Positions 27,917 to 36,534 of a stretch of 64,000 nt of DNA are shown here, piece by piece; position 1 is the first letter of the stretch; each line of letters opens with the position of its first letter. The position numbers were made by a program, and so were the translations under genes. The DNA lies in NCBI RefSeq assembly GCF_016862555.1, contig NZ_BONE01000019.1:1-64000 (forward strand), read 5' to 3'. Under the pieces are notes generated by a model. That model made no database searches, had not been told where the DNA came from, and saw only the letters and a program-made list of their open reading frames with translations. This DNA is from Asanoa siamensis (GTDB taxonomy: Bacteria > Actinomycetota > Actinomycetes > Mycobacteriales > Micromonosporaceae).

Positions 27917-28304
27917 GCGTGAGTTCGGCCGCAGCAACCAGTGGCACGTCTGCGTGCCCGCGGGCACGGTCGACGAGACGTTCGCGCCGCATCGGCCCGA
28001 GTGGCGGCTGATCTTCGACGCCATCCTCGCGCACGTCGAAGACCTAGGCCCGGTCCACACCGACGCCGTCCGGATCGGCGTGTTTCTCAAGACCGAGCGC
28101 ACGCTGGCCGAGGTACGCCCACGAGCCCGCGCGGTCGACCTGATGCTGGTGCTTCCGCACGCGATCGACAGCGACCGCATTCGGCGCACCATGCGGACGT
28201 CGGCCGACCTGACCACCAGCGTGGTCGCCCTGACCAACGCCGGCCAGGTCGACGACCAGGTCCGGGCCTGGCTCACGGAGGCATACGATGCCGCGTCCGG
28301 CTAG
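27888..28304 (+). CDS. DUF5655 domain protein with N-terminal zinc-ribbon-like motif
   Basis: 138 aa. The N-terminus MSRWTCPSCEREFGRSNQWH has CPxC followed by H and C (HVC) about 14 residues later, a short zinc-finger-like site. The rest is the DUF5655 fold (FLKTERTLAEVRPRARAVDL, then RIRRTMRTSADLTTSVVALT). Its function is unknown; DUF5655 proteins may bind DNA or another protein. It starts 29 bp inside the 3' end of the regulator gene and has its own AGGGAGATG ribosome/start context, so the two genes are co-transcribed. Confidence 0.75.
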   Translation: MSRWTCPSCEREFGRSNQWHVCVPAGTVDETFAPHRPEWRLIFDAILAHVEDLGPVHTDAVRIGVFLKTERTLAEVRPRARAVDLMLVLPHAIDSDRIRRTMRTSADLTTSVVALTNAGQVDDQVRAWLTEAYDAASG

Positions 28305-28623
28305 CCGGCGGGTTCGAGCCGCGGCATCGGCTCGTGGTCTACGGGTCGCGGCACTGAGGTGCCAGGCGCGAGCGTCGCTGGCGGTTTCCAGGCAGCCGTC
28401 CGTTCAGTGCCGCCAACAAAGCCTCGGCGACGCGAGTCTGCGACGGCCGGATTTTCCCGCGCAGACGGCCAACGTGTACGCGAACGGTGGTAACCAGGAT
28501 CCTGGGGCGCGCGGGGCGGCACGAACGGCTTCGTCATCCAACGCACGAACGCGTGCGCCGGTCGCGGATCGGCACAGCCACAACGGCCGGGCCGGGGCGC
28601 CCGCGACCGGCGCCGTCAACGGG
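28305..28623. other. Intergenic region without a supported gene (319 bp)
   Basis: This lies between the convergent DUF5655 and cellulase genes. Several open frames exist on both strands, but none has a ribosome site, a recognisable motif or normal amino-acid composition. One is antisense to the cellulase and runs through it. Short hairpins occur (for example GGCAC-TGAG-GTGCC near 28348), which may help termination. I see no clear terminator with a T-run. Confidence 0.5.
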
Positions 28624-30009
28624 TCAGCCGACCGTGCAGGCCGAGCCGTTGAGCGTGAACGCGGATGGCGACGAATAGCCGCCGCCGTGCGTGCCTTGAT
28701 AGCCGAAGCTCGTGCTCGCGCCGGCGGCCAGCGTGCCGTTCCACGCCAGGTTGCGCGCCGTGACCGCCGACCCGGAGCTGGTCACCGTGGCGTTCCAACT
28801 GCTGGTGATCGCCTGGCCGCTCGGGAGGGTGTAGGTCAGCGTCCAACCGTTGATGGTCCCGGTGCCGGTGTTGGTCACCGTGACGTCCGCGGTGAACCCG
28901 TTGTTCCAGGTGTTGGCCGCATAGCGCACCCGGCAGCCGGATCCGCCACTGCCGGAGCCCGACGTCGTCACGGTACGGCCTGGCGAGGCGGCCGAGACGT
29001 TGCCGGCGGCGTCACGGGCGCGAACCGAGAAGGTGTACGCCGTGGAGGCGGACAACCCGCTCGCGGTCAGGGACGTGCCCGTGCTGCTGCCGATCAGGGT
29101 GGCCGTGCCCGTGCCCTGCTGGCGATAGACGTCATAGCCGGTCACGCCGACGTTGTCGGTTGCGGCCGACCACGAGAGCGCGACGCTGGACGCGGTCACG
29201 GCGCCGGCGGTCGGCTGGCCGGGAGCCGACGGTGCCTGGGTGTCCGGTCCGGGACCGGTGCCGCCGCCGTTCACCGCCGCCGAGAAGCTGCTCACGCCGA
29301 GACCGACGCCGCCGTTCCATGGCTCGAATCCGGCCTGGATGCTGGTCAGATACCACGAGTTGGTGATGGCACCGCGCGACCGCACGTCCGCGATGAAGTC
29401 CAGCACGCTGAAGTTCCACGAGCTGATCGGCGAGGGCGCCACGTACGAGATGACGTTGTTGGCGCCGTTGCTGCCGCGCCAGACCTCCCAGGTCCGGCCG
29501 CCCACCGTCGCGGAACCGACGACGCTGCCGATCGGCTGGATCGGGCCCTGGCGGTTGAACCAGATCATGATCTCCATCTGGCTGACCCCGTCGGTTCGTG
29601 GCGTGGGGTCGAGCCAGATGTCGTAGGACGCGTTGTAGGTGCCACTGGCGTACGTGTAGTTGATCGACGAGGTGGCGCTGCTGATCCGGCTTACCTGCAT
29701 CGGCAGGTTCGTCCCCGGCGAGCAGTTGGTGTAGTGGCAACCGACGAAGACCGACGGGTACGACAGCGGCGCGCCGTTGGTGGCGGCCGAGCCCTGCTGG
29801 GCGGTGATGCTGAAGCCGGTGTCCGTGACGTTGATGCACTGCTGCGCGCTCGAGCCCCAGCGGTTGTTCTGCACCACGTATCGGCCCTGGATGGTGGTCG
29901 AGCCGTACTGCTCGCAGATCTGCGTGTCGGCCTGGGCCGGCGACGCCACGGCGAACATGCCGCTCGCGACCAGGGCGGCGGTCACGGCGGCTCGGACAAG
30001 ACGGCGCAT
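28624..30009 (-). CDS. Secreted endoglucanase: GH12 + fibronectin III + CBM2
   Basis: 461 aa exported cellulase. Residues 1-27 are a Sec signal peptide (MRRLVRAAVTAALVASGMFA, cleavage after AQA). Residues about 30-248 are a glycoside hydrolase family 12 domain with the two catalytic glutamates: Glu146 in SQMEIMIWFN (nucleophile) and Glu229 in GFEPWNGG (acid/base). Residues about 257-347 are a fibronectin type III linker (PTAGAVTASSVALSWSAATD). Residues about 358-461 are a family 2 cellulose-binding module (NNGFTADVTVTNTG, INGWTLTYTLPSGQ). It cuts internal beta-1,4-glucan bonds outside the cell. The ribosome site is GGAAGGAG. A CebR-type operator sits 30 bp upstream, so cellobiose induction is likely. 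Confidence 0.93.
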   Translation of the reverse strand: MRRLVRAAVTAALVASGMFAVASPAQADTQICEQYGSTTIQGRYVVQNNRWGSSAQQCINVTDTGFSITAQQGSAATNGAPLSYPSVFVGCHYTNCSPGTNLPMQVSRISSATSSINYTYASGTYNASYDIWLDPTPRTDGVSQMEIMIWFNRQGPIQPIGSVVGSATVGGRTWEVWRGSNGANNVISYVAPSPISSWNFSVLDFIADVRSRGAITNSWYLTSIQAGFEPWNGGVGLGVSSFSAAVNGGGTGPGPDTQAPSAPGQPTAGAVTASSVALSWSAATDNVGVTGYDVYRQQGTGTATLIGSSTGTSLTASGLSASTAYTFSVRARDAAGNVSAASPGRTVTTSGSGSGGSGCRVRYAANTWNNGFTADVTVTNTGTGTINGWTLTYTLPSGQAITSSWNATVTSSGSAVTARNLAWNGTLAAGASTSFGYQGTHGGGYSSPSAFTLNGSACTVG

Positions 30010-30038
30010 GCTGCTCCTTCCGATGTCGAGAGACGGGA

Positions 30039-30052
30039 TGGGAGCGCTTCCA
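30039..30052 (-). promoter_or_regulatory. CebR-type operator (cellulose/cellobiose regulon)
   Basis: TGGGAGCGCTTCCA differs from the known palindromic CebR box TGGGAGCGCTCCCA at one base. It lies 30 bp upstream of the cellulase start codon, a normal operator position. CebR is a LacI-family repressor released by cello-oligosaccharides. No cebR gene is in this window. Confidence 0.8.
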
Positions 30053-30155
30053 TCGACATTAGTCCACGTTTCTGGCGCTGGATAGAGGTCCGGACAGCGA
30101 GTAATGTTCTGGCTTCAGTGCGTGGCCCCTCGACAGCCTCGGAGGCTTCGTCCAC

Positions 30156-31265
30156 ATGCTCCCGTCTACGCTGCGCGTCCTCGTCGTCGGCGCCGGCATC
30201 GCTGGTCTCGCCGTGGCCCGGGCGCTGCGCCTGGCTGGTTACCGCCCCGAGGTCATCGAGAAGCTGCCCGCCACCACCGTCCCGGGTGCCGGCATCTTCC
30301 TGCCCGGCAACGCCGCCCGCGCCCTGCGTGAGCTCGGCCTGGACGAGGCCGTCCAGTCGCTCGGCGACGTGGTCGAGCGGCAGCGCTTCCTCGACGAGCA
30401 CGGCAGCGAGCTCTGCGAGGTCGACCTGGGCAAACTCTGGGCGGGGGTCGGTGAGTGCCGCGGCCTGCCCCGCGCCGAGCTTCAGCGGGTGCTGCTCGCG
30501 TCGGTCGGCGGGGAAGTCCGCTACGACACCGCCCTGGCTCGCCTCGACTCCGATGCCGACGGTGCGGCCGTGGCGACGTTCGGTGACGGCTCGGTCGCGA
30601 CGTACGACCTGGTCGTGGGTGCAGACGGGCGCAAGTCCTCAGTCCGCGCCCTCGCCGCCCTCGGTGGTCCGGCCCGCCCGGTCGGCCAGGTGGTCTACCG
30701 CAGCGTCGTCTCGGGTGGCCCGCCGATCACCGACTGGACGGCCCTGCTCGGCCGCCAGACGGCCTTCGTGGTCACGCCGATGGGTGACGGCCGGCTCTAC
30801 CTCTACGCCGACGAGCCCGGCACCAGCCCGCCCGACGACGCGCTCGCCCGGCTCCGCGAGGTCTTCGCCGGCTTCGGCGAACCCGTGCCCGACATCCTCG
30901 ACGCGGTCGACAAGGTGCAGGTCGCCCTGACCGACGAGGTCGAGATCGCCTGCTGGTCCCGGGGCCCGGCGGTGCTGGTCGGCGACGCGGCCCACGCCAC
31001 CTCGCCAACCCTGTCCGAGGGTGCCGCGATGGCGTTGGAGGATGCCGTGGTCCTCGCCGAGGCACTCACCGCGGCGAGTTCGATGCCGGAGGCACTTCGC
31101 CGGTACGAGAGCCGCCGCCGCCCGCGCACGAAATGGGTCCTCGACCGCACCCGCGACCGCGACCGCACCCGCGACGTCGCACCGGCCTTGCGCGACCCCC
31201 TCCTCCGGGGCCGCGGCGACCGCATCTTCCGGGAGCACTACCGCCTGCTGGTAGACCCGGCCTAG
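30156..31265 (+). CDS. FAD-dependent monooxygenase (zeaxanthin epoxidase/TetX-like)
   Basis: 369 aa. The FAD-binding loop is VLVVGAGIAGLAVARALRLA at the N-terminus, the DG motif is LVVGADGRKSSVRALAAL near residue 155, and the GD motif is VLVGDAAHATSPTLSEGAAM near residue 277. It is slightly short for the class, and its C-terminus is Arg-rich (RTRDRDRTRDVAPAL). The substrate is unknown. The gene is alone on its strand, divergent from the cellulase. It has no obvious ribosome site, so the start is the first good ATG rather than a proven one. Its 3' flank is 323 bp of non-coding DNA. Confidence 0.82.
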   Translation: MLPSTLRVLVVGAGIAGLAVARALRLAGYRPEVIEKLPATTVPGAGIFLPGNAARALRELGLDEAVQSLGDVVERQRFLDEHGSELCEVDLGKLWAGVGECRGLPRAELQRVLLASVGGEVRYDTALARLDSDADGAAVATFGDGSVATYDLVVGADGRKSSVRALAALGGPARPVGQVVYRSVVSGGPPITDWTALLGRQTAFVVTPMGDGRLYLYADEPGTSPPDDALARLREVFAGFGEPVPDILDAVDKVQVALTDEVEIACWSRGPAVLVGDAAHATSPTLSEGAAMALEDAVVLAEALTAASSMPEALRRYESRRRPRTKWVLDRTRDRDRTRDVAPALRDPLLRGRGDRIFREHYRLLVDPA

Positions 31266-31588
31266 CGGGCCGAGATCCGGGCCGCGGTCCGCCGGCGCAG
31301 GTTGCGCGGCCTCGGCCGGTCGCCGACGACGGCCACAAGGGCCCGCCAGGCCACCGGCCTCGCGCCGTGACGGCAACCAACGAAGCACCCTGCTCAAGGT
31401 GCCCGACGACCCCACTCCGTGACGTCCCGCCAGCACTCCGTAACCAGCACTCGGAACGACCACTAACCGACCCCCGACCCACCCCCGCCAGCGCGGGTAT
31501 CAGGAGAGGTTTTCACCACCCAACGAGGGCGCCTTGAGATGCGAGGACTATTCTGCCTCCGACACAGACGACATTGCGGAGGCGTGTG
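31266..31588. other. Intergenic region upstream of ctaD (323 bp)
   Basis: No gene is supported; overlapping open frames on the plus strand are Pro/Arg-rich and lack ribosome sites. The last 100 bp are less GC-rich and must hold the ctaD promoter. TTGAGA near 31534 and TATTCT near 31548 are promoter-like but too close together to be a matched pair, so I cannot name the start site. Confidence 0.45.
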
Positions 31589-33343
31589 GTGACCACCGTT
31601 GCACCGAAGCCGATCGTGACTCGGCCATGGCCGGTCCGCCAGCCGGTGAAGGGCTCGGCCTTCGCGCGTTTGCTGCGCACGACGGACGCGAAGCAGATCG
31701 GGATCATGTACATGGTCACGAGCTTCGCGTTCTTCCTCATCGGTGGGGTGATGGCGCTGCTGATGCGCGCCGAGCTCGCCCGACCGGGGATGCAGTTCCT
31801 GTCGCCGGAGCAGTACAACCAGCTCTTTACGATGCACGGCACGATCATGCTGCTGTTCTTCGCGACGCCGATCGTGTTCGCGTTCGCGAACTTCGTGGTG
31901 CCGCTGCAGATCGGTGCGCCGGACGTCTCGTTCCCGCGACTGAACAGCTTCGCCTACTGGCTGTACGCGTTCGGTGGCTCGATCGCCCTCGGCGGCTTCT
32001 TCACCCCGGGCGGCGCGGCCGACTTCGGTTGGTTCGCCTACACGCCGCTGAGCGACATCGAGCACACGCCGGGTGTCGGCGCCAACATGTGGATCGTCGG
32101 TCTGGCCATCTCCGGTCTGGGCACGATCCTCGGTGGCGTCAACATGATCACGACGATCCTGACGCTGCGTGCCCCCGGCATGACCATGTTCCGGATGCCG
32201 ATCTTCACCTGGAACATCCTGGTCACCAGCCTGCTGGTCATCATGGTCTTCCCGTTGCTGGCGGCAGCGCTGTTCGCCCTGGCGGCGGACCGGATCCTCG
32301 GCGCCCACGTGTACGCCCCCGAAACCGGCGGGCCCATGCTGTGGCAGCACCTCTTCTGGTTCTTCGGCCATCCCGAGGTCTACATCGTCGCGCTGCCGTT
32401 CTTCGGCATCATCTCTGAGGTCATCCCGGTCTTCTCCCGCAAGCCGATCTTCGGCTACAAGGGCCTGGTCGGCGCCACCATCGCGATCGCGGCGCTGTCG
32501 ATGAGCGTGTGGGCGCACCACATGTTCGCCACCGGCCAGGTGCTGCTGCCGTTCTTCAGCTTCCTCAGCTTCCTGATCGCCGTACCCACCGGTATGAAGT
32601 TCTTCAACTGGATCGGCACGATGTGGCGCGGCCAGTTGAGCTTCGAGACACCGATGCTGTTCGCGGTCGGCTTCCTGGTGACGTTCCTCTTCGGCGGTCT
32701 CACCGGCGTCCTGCTCGCGAGCCCGCCGGTCGACTTCCACGTTTCCGACTCGTACTTCGTCGTCGCGCACTTCCACTACGTGCTCTTCGGCACGATCGTG
32801 TTCGCCGTCTACTCGGGCATCTACTTCTGGTTCCCGAAGATGTTCGGCCGGATGCTCGACGAACGCCTGGGCAAGATCCACTTCTGGCTGACCTTCATCG
32901 GCTTCCACACCACGTTCCTGGTGCAGCACTGGCTGGGCAACGAGGGCATGCCCCGGCGGTACGCGGACTACCGCCCCAGCGACGGCTTCACCACGCTCAA
33001 CGAGATCTCCACGATCGGCGCGTTCGTCCTGGGCATCTCGACGCTGCCGTTCATCTACAACTGCTGGAAGTCCTACAAGGCCGGCCCGGTGGCGCTCGCC
33101 GACGACCCGTGGGGCTACGGCAACTCGCTCGAGTGGGCCACCTCGTCCCCGCCGCCGCTCCGCAACTTCGACCGGATGCCCCGCATCCGCTCCGAGCGCC
33201 CCGCGTTCGACCTGAAGTTCCCGGAGTTGGCGGCCGGCCGCTCGGTCGCCGGCCCGCCGGAGGGCGGCGCCAAGCCGCTGACCAGCGAGTCCGACCACGG
33301 TGCCAGCTACGAGGAAGACACCTCGACGAACGTCGACCGCTAA
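31589..33343 (+). CDS. ctaD: Cytochrome c oxidase subunit I
   Basis: 584 aa, 12 or more membrane helices, catalytic subunit of the aa3-type terminal oxidase. The metal ligands are visible: heme a His in [12 protein letters not shown], CuB His and cross-linked Tyr in [16 protein letters not shown], the CuB His pair in [10 protein letters not shown], and heme a3/a His pair in [11 protein letters not shown]. It reduces O2 to water and pumps protons. The GTG start 31589 has GGAGG at 31578-31582 with six-base spacing; TTG 31574 and GTG 31586 fit less well. The C-terminal 60 residues are a hydrophilic extension usual in actinobacteria. Other cta genes are not adjacent, which is common in this phylum. 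Confidence 0.96.
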   Translation: MTTVAPKPIVTRPWPVRQPVKGSAFARLLRTTDAKQIGIMYMVTSFAFFLIGGVMALLMRAELARPGMQFLSPEQYNQLFTMHGTIMLLFFATPIVFAFANFVVPLQIGAPDVSFPRLNSFAYWLYAFGGSIALGGFFTPGGAADFGWFAYTPLSDIEHTPGVGANMWIVGLAISGLGTILGGVNMITTILTLRAPGMTMFRMPIFTWNILVTSLLVIMVFPLLAAALFALAADRILGAHVYAPETGGPMLWQHLFWFFGHPEVYIVALPFFGIISEVIPVFSRKPIFGYKGLVGATIAIAALSMSVWAHHMFATGQVLLPFFSFLSFLIAVPTGMKFFNWIGTMWRGQLSFETPMLFAVGFLVTFLFGGLTGVLLASPPVDFHVSDSYFVVAHFHYVLFGTIVFAVYSGIYFWFPKMFGRMLDERLGKIHFWLTFIGFHTTFLVQHWLGNEGMPRRYADYRPSDGFTTLNEISTIGAFVLGISTLPFIYNCWKSYKAGPVALADDPWGYGNSLEWATSSPPPLRNFDRMPRIRSERPAFDLKFPELAAGRSVAGPPEGGAKPLTSESDHGASYEEDTSTNVDR

Positions 33344-33351
33344 AGGCTGAG

Positions 33352-33397
33352 AAAAGCGGCGCGCCGCCTCCGGGTACGGGGGCGGCGCGCCGCTTTT
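33352..33397 (+). terminator. Strong intrinsic terminator of ctaD
   Basis: AAAAGCGGCGCGCCGCC and GGCGGCGCGCCGCTTTT form a 17-bp perfect stem around a 12-base loop, followed by a T-run, nine bases after the ctaD stop. Because the stem begins with A's, it can also work from the other strand. Confidence 0.92.
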
Positions 33398-33511
33398 TCG
33401 GCACCATGCGCTCGCCCAAGGCGTGACGAGCGCCTGACGCTCGCGGCCGAAAGAACGTCCCTGCGCCGATTTACTCGGCGGCAATTCCGGAGCGGCGCGG
33501 GACACCTCGTC

Positions 33512-33745
33512 ATGAACCGGCTGCGTTGGGCGCTCGCCGACGGCGCCACCCTGACCCGCCGCGACCTCGACCACTGGCGTGGCGAGACCGCTCGCCATGG
33601 CCGGCCGCCCGATCCGCCGGGGCGAGGTCGCCTTCCCAGCCAGAGGCGTGTGCCCCGCTGGCGGTCGCGGTCCCCGCCGTCGGGCTGCTCATCCCTGTCA
33701 GGGGAACACCACCCGCCCGTCGACCCAGACCGTCGGGCCTGGGTT
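33512..33745. pseudogene. Gene graveyard: probable ABC-permease N-terminal remnant and a second fragment
   Basis: On the plus strand, from ATG 33512, about 25 codons read MNRLRWALADGATLTRRDLD and then HW. These look like the start of DrrB-type ABC-2 permeases (which commonly read LRWxLADxWTxTRRDLxHW); the frame then degenerates into Arg/Pro-rich text without membrane helices. On the minus strand, 33745-33698 reads GNPGPTVWVDGRVVFP then stop, similar to the C-terminal strand of winged-helix HTH_42/AlkZ-like proteins. Neither is functional. The rest of the stretch 33400-33774 shows nothing else I can support. Confidence 0.4.
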
Positions 33746-33774
33746 GCCGCACGATTGGACACCGACGGGACCGG

Positions 33775-34329
33775 CTAGAAGATCAGGATGACGGCGGCAA
33801 CGCCCAGAACAACATCCACGACCGCGCACCATTCGGCGTACGAGCGCGGCACCACCCGATCCGCCCGGTGGTAGTAGACGTCCCACGCCGCATGGGCCAG
33901 CAACCCCACCGCGATCAGCACCCCGGCCAGGACAATCGACCCCGCCTCGAGCGCTACCACCGCGACCACCGCGAACAGCACCGCCGCGGCTGCCTGGATC
34001 CCGAACCCCGGCGCGCGCCGCACGATGCCGAGAACGACGAAGACCACCGAAGCCACCAGCATCGCGTACGCGATGTTCAGGTCCAGGATCTTCAACGGCG
34101 CGACCACCACCGACCCGATGAGCACGGCGGGCCAGGTCACGGATCGGCGGTTGAGAGAAGCCGGCACGAGGTAGCCGAGCGGCGACAGCACGAGCAGGAA
34201 CGCCAGGCCGCGTACGTCCGCCAGGTTGTAGAACGACGCCGCGATGATCGGGATCGCGGCCAGGGTGGGCCAGCGGTGGGCGAGCCACCGTGGCAGCGAC
34301 GGGGTCTCACCGGTCGTCGTCGAAGTCAT
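33775..34329 (-). CDS. Small integral membrane protein, unknown function
   Basis: 184 aa with about six hydrophobic helices (LAAIPIIAASFYNLADV; LAFLLVLSPLGYLVPASL; AVLIGSVVVAPLKILDL; LVASVVFVVLGIV; two more near the C-terminus) and very few charged residues outside the ends. No family signature was recognised. The motif AHAAWDVYYHRADRVVPRSYAEWC near the end, with His, Trp and Tyr residues, may be functional. ATG 34329 is used (MTSTTTGE). It is divergent from an AraC-type regulator gene 91 bp away, a possible controller. Confidence 0.72.
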   Translation of the reverse strand: MTSTTTGETPSLPRWLAHRWPTLAAIPIIAASFYNLADVRGLAFLLVLSPLGYLVPASLNRRSVTWPAVLIGSVVVAPLKILDLNIAYAMLVASVVFVVLGIVRRAPGFGIQAAAAVLFAVVAVVALEAGSIVLAGVLIAVGLLAHAAWDVYYHRADRVVPRSYAEWCAVVDVVLGVAAVILIF

Positions 34330-34420
34330 GCGACGACCGTGCCAGCGGCGGCCCGCCATCCGGAACGGTGCGCGACAGGCCGGTCCGAAACCCTGGGTTC
34401 GGCGGCCTAAGGTCGGGGAT

Positions 34421-35401
34421 ATGGACGAGCGGCACATCGTCATGGTCGGGTACGACGGCGCCGAACTGCTCGACATCGCCTGCGTCACGTCGACCTTCGG
34501 GCTGGCCAACGCGATCGGTCGGCTTCAGCCCGGCTACCGGGTCTCGCTCGCGACGCCCGGCGGCCGCCCGATCCGCTGCGACAGCGGCCTTGTCGTCGAG
34601 GCGCAACTGACCCTGGAGCGGCTGACCGGCCCCCTCGACACGGTCATCGTCTCCGGTGGCTTCGGGCACGAGGCCGCCGCCGAGAACGCGCTAGTGGTCG
34701 CGCACCTCCGCCGCCTCGCAAGGGAGAGCCGTCGGGTGGCGTCGGTCTGCACCGGCGCGACCGTACTCGCCGCCACCGGCCTCCTCGACGGCCGCCGCGC
34801 GACCACCCACTGGCGGTTCGCGCCGCGGCTGGCCCGCCGCTACCGCGACGTCCGCGTGGACCCGGCCCCGATCTTCATCCGCGAGGGCCAGGTCGCGACC
34901 GCGGCCGGCGTGACGAGCGCCCTCGACCTGACGCTCTCGTTCGTCGAGGAGGACCACGGCCCCGACCTGGCCCGCCAGGTGGCCCGCGATCTGGTCACCT
35001 ACCTGCAGAGACCAGGCAACCAGGCCCAGATGAGTGTGTACGTGTCACCGCCCGCCCCCGACAACGACGTGGTCCGCCGCGCGGTCGACCACATCGTCAC
35101 CCACCTCGACACGGACCTGTCCACGGCCCGCCTCGCCGACGCGGTCGGCGTCAGCCCGCGCCACCTGACCCGCCTGTTCCTCCGCGAGTTGGGCGAGCCA
35201 CCGGCCCGCTACGTCCGCTGCGCCCGCGTCGACGCCGCGGCCCGCCTGCTCGACTCGACGGACCTCCCGATGCCGGAGATCGCGACCCGCTCGGGTTTCG
35301 GCTCGGCCGAGGCCCTCCGCCAGGCGTTCGTGACCCGCTTCCGCATGCCCCCGGCCAAGTACCGCGCGGTCTCCCGCCGCCCGACACCCGTGTCCGGTTA
35401 G
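34421..35401 (+). CDS. GlxA-type AraC-family transcriptional regulator
   Basis: 326 aa. The N-terminal DJ-1/PfpI-like sensor domain (residues 1-185) has VASVCTGATVLAATGLLDGR followed by ATTHW. The C-terminal AraC domain carries two helix-turn-helix units (LSTARLADAVGVSPRHLTRL; MPEIATRSGFGSAEALRQA). TAAGGT lies seven bases before ATG 34421 and there is no ribosome site, so the mRNA is probably leaderless. It is the second regulator of this kind in the window, the other being at 15.7 kb. Its stop overlaps the stop of the convergent hydrolase gene. Confidence 0.87.
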   Translation: MDERHIVMVGYDGAELLDIACVTSTFGLANAIGRLQPGYRVSLATPGGRPIRCDSGLVVEAQLTLERLTGPLDTVIVSGGFGHEAAAENALVVAHLRRLARESRRVASVCTGATVLAATGLLDGRRATTHWRFAPRLARRYRDVRVDPAPIFIREGQVATAAGVTSALDLTLSFVEEDHGPDLARQVARDLVTYLQRPGNQAQMSVYVSPPAPDNDVVRRAVDHIVTHLDTDLSTARLADAVGVSPRHLTRLFLRELGEPPARYVRCARVDAAARLLDSTDLPMPEIATRSGFGSAEALRQAFVTRFRMPPAKYRAVSRRPTPVSG

Positions 35402-36246
35402 GACGCGCCGCCGTCGCGTGAGGCCAGGAACCCGAGCACGGCGGCGCGGAAGCCCGCCGGGTCTTCGGCCCACGGAATGTGGCCCGCGCCGGCGAGGGTC
35501 ACCCGGCGGACGTCGGGCAGGGATCGTTCCAGCGAGTCGACGGCCCACCGGGGCCGAAGGTCCCGGTCGCCGTCGACAATGAGGGTCGGCACGGCGAGCG
35601 AACGGCAGAGCGCCGGCACGTCGTTGTCGACCAGAAACCGCTTGGCCTCACCGTTGATCGCCGCCGAACACACGTAGTTGATGCCCCACCATGGCGTCGC
35701 GAACTCTTCCGCCCGCTCCCGCGCCGTAGCCGGGTCGACGAAGTCGGTCGTCCACTGCAGCACCGCATGCTCCCGCTCCTCCCCGGGCGTCCGGTCGCGG
35801 CTCTCGAGTTCCTGCCACCGCGGTGCGTCCGCACCGATCCGCCGCAGCACCTCGCGGGCGTACGTCGGCTTCCAGGTGGAGTCGGGGTCGACGCCGGTGC
35901 CGGACACATAGCTCAGACTCGCGACCCGCTCCGGATGCACGAGGGCATAGCGCAGCGCGAGCGTCGCGCCCCAGGAATGCCCGAGCAGATGGACACGCTC
36001 AACGCCGCACGACACCCGCACGGCGTCGAGGTCGGCGATGAAGCGAGCGATCGTGTACGGCCCGTCGCCAGCCGAACGACCGCAGCCGCGCTGATCCCAC
36101 CGAACGGCCCGCACCCCGTCACCCAACAGCCGGACCACGTCGTCGAAGTAGTCCCACAACCCAGGCCCACCATGGCAAAGAATGACGGGCGTCCCCGATC
36201 CGGCCTCGGCGGTCCAGATCTCACACCCATCATCCGCAAAGACCAT
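35398..36246 (-). CDS. Alpha/beta hydrolase, proline iminopeptidase-like
   Basis: 282 aa. The oxyanion motif HGGPGLWDYF near residue 25 and the nucleophile elbow LLGHSWGATLALRYA (Ser near residue 98) are those of the proline iminopeptidase (S33) group. The catalytic His is in AGAGHIPWAEDP, and the acid is probably in VDGDRDLRP. The enzyme could release N-terminal proline or hydrolyse an ester or amide; the sequence does not decide. ATG 36246 (MVFADDGCE) is preferred over an upstream start that adds Arg-rich residues. It stands alone between convergent and co-directional neighbours. Confidence 0.83.
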   Translation of the reverse strand: MVFADDGCEIWTAEAGSGTPVILCHGGPGLWDYFDDVVRLLGDGVRAVRWDQRGCGRSAGDGPYTIARFIADLDAVRVSCGVERVHLLGHSWGATLALRYALVHPERVASLSYVSGTGVDPDSTWKPTYAREVLRRIGADAPRWQELESRDRTPGEEREHAVLQWTTDFVDPATARERAEEFATPWWGINYVCSAAINGEAKRFLVDNDVPALCRSLAVPTLIVDGDRDLRPRWAVDSLERSLPDVRRVTLAGAGHIPWAEDPAGFRAAVLGFLASRDGGAS

Positions 36247-36534
36247 GACGGCGAGTATCACCGGCCGCCGTCCCCCACGGCGATCAGGTTTCGGTCGATC
36301 ACCGCGACGCACGCCGGCGGAGGCCGCCCTGCACCGTCCCCCGGACCTTCCGGAAACCGTGGCTCCGTCGACGCGACGCGGAGAACGAGATGGCCGCGTC
36401 CGCGCCGAACCCTCCGCAAAGCAGGCGCGGCAGCCACGACCTCGGTCAATCTCGACGCGGCCGTCAAGCCGGGCTCGTCGGTCAAGCCGAGCTCATCGAT
36501 GAAACGGACCACCCCACCGGCAGGGAACCGGTGG

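Noticed and set aside
28288-30930. Plus-strand open frame of 880 codons
   Set aside because: It is antisense to the cellulase and then out of frame with the flavin monooxygenase at 30156; no motif or ribosome site.
31463-33598. 711-codon minus-strand frame over ctaD
   Set aside because: Glu/Arg/Asp/His-rich antisense shadow of a certain membrane protein gene.
36258-36512. 84-codon minus-strand frame between the hydrolase and MFS genes
   Set aside because: No ribosome site or recognisable motif, and it overlaps equally open frames; treated as intergenic.
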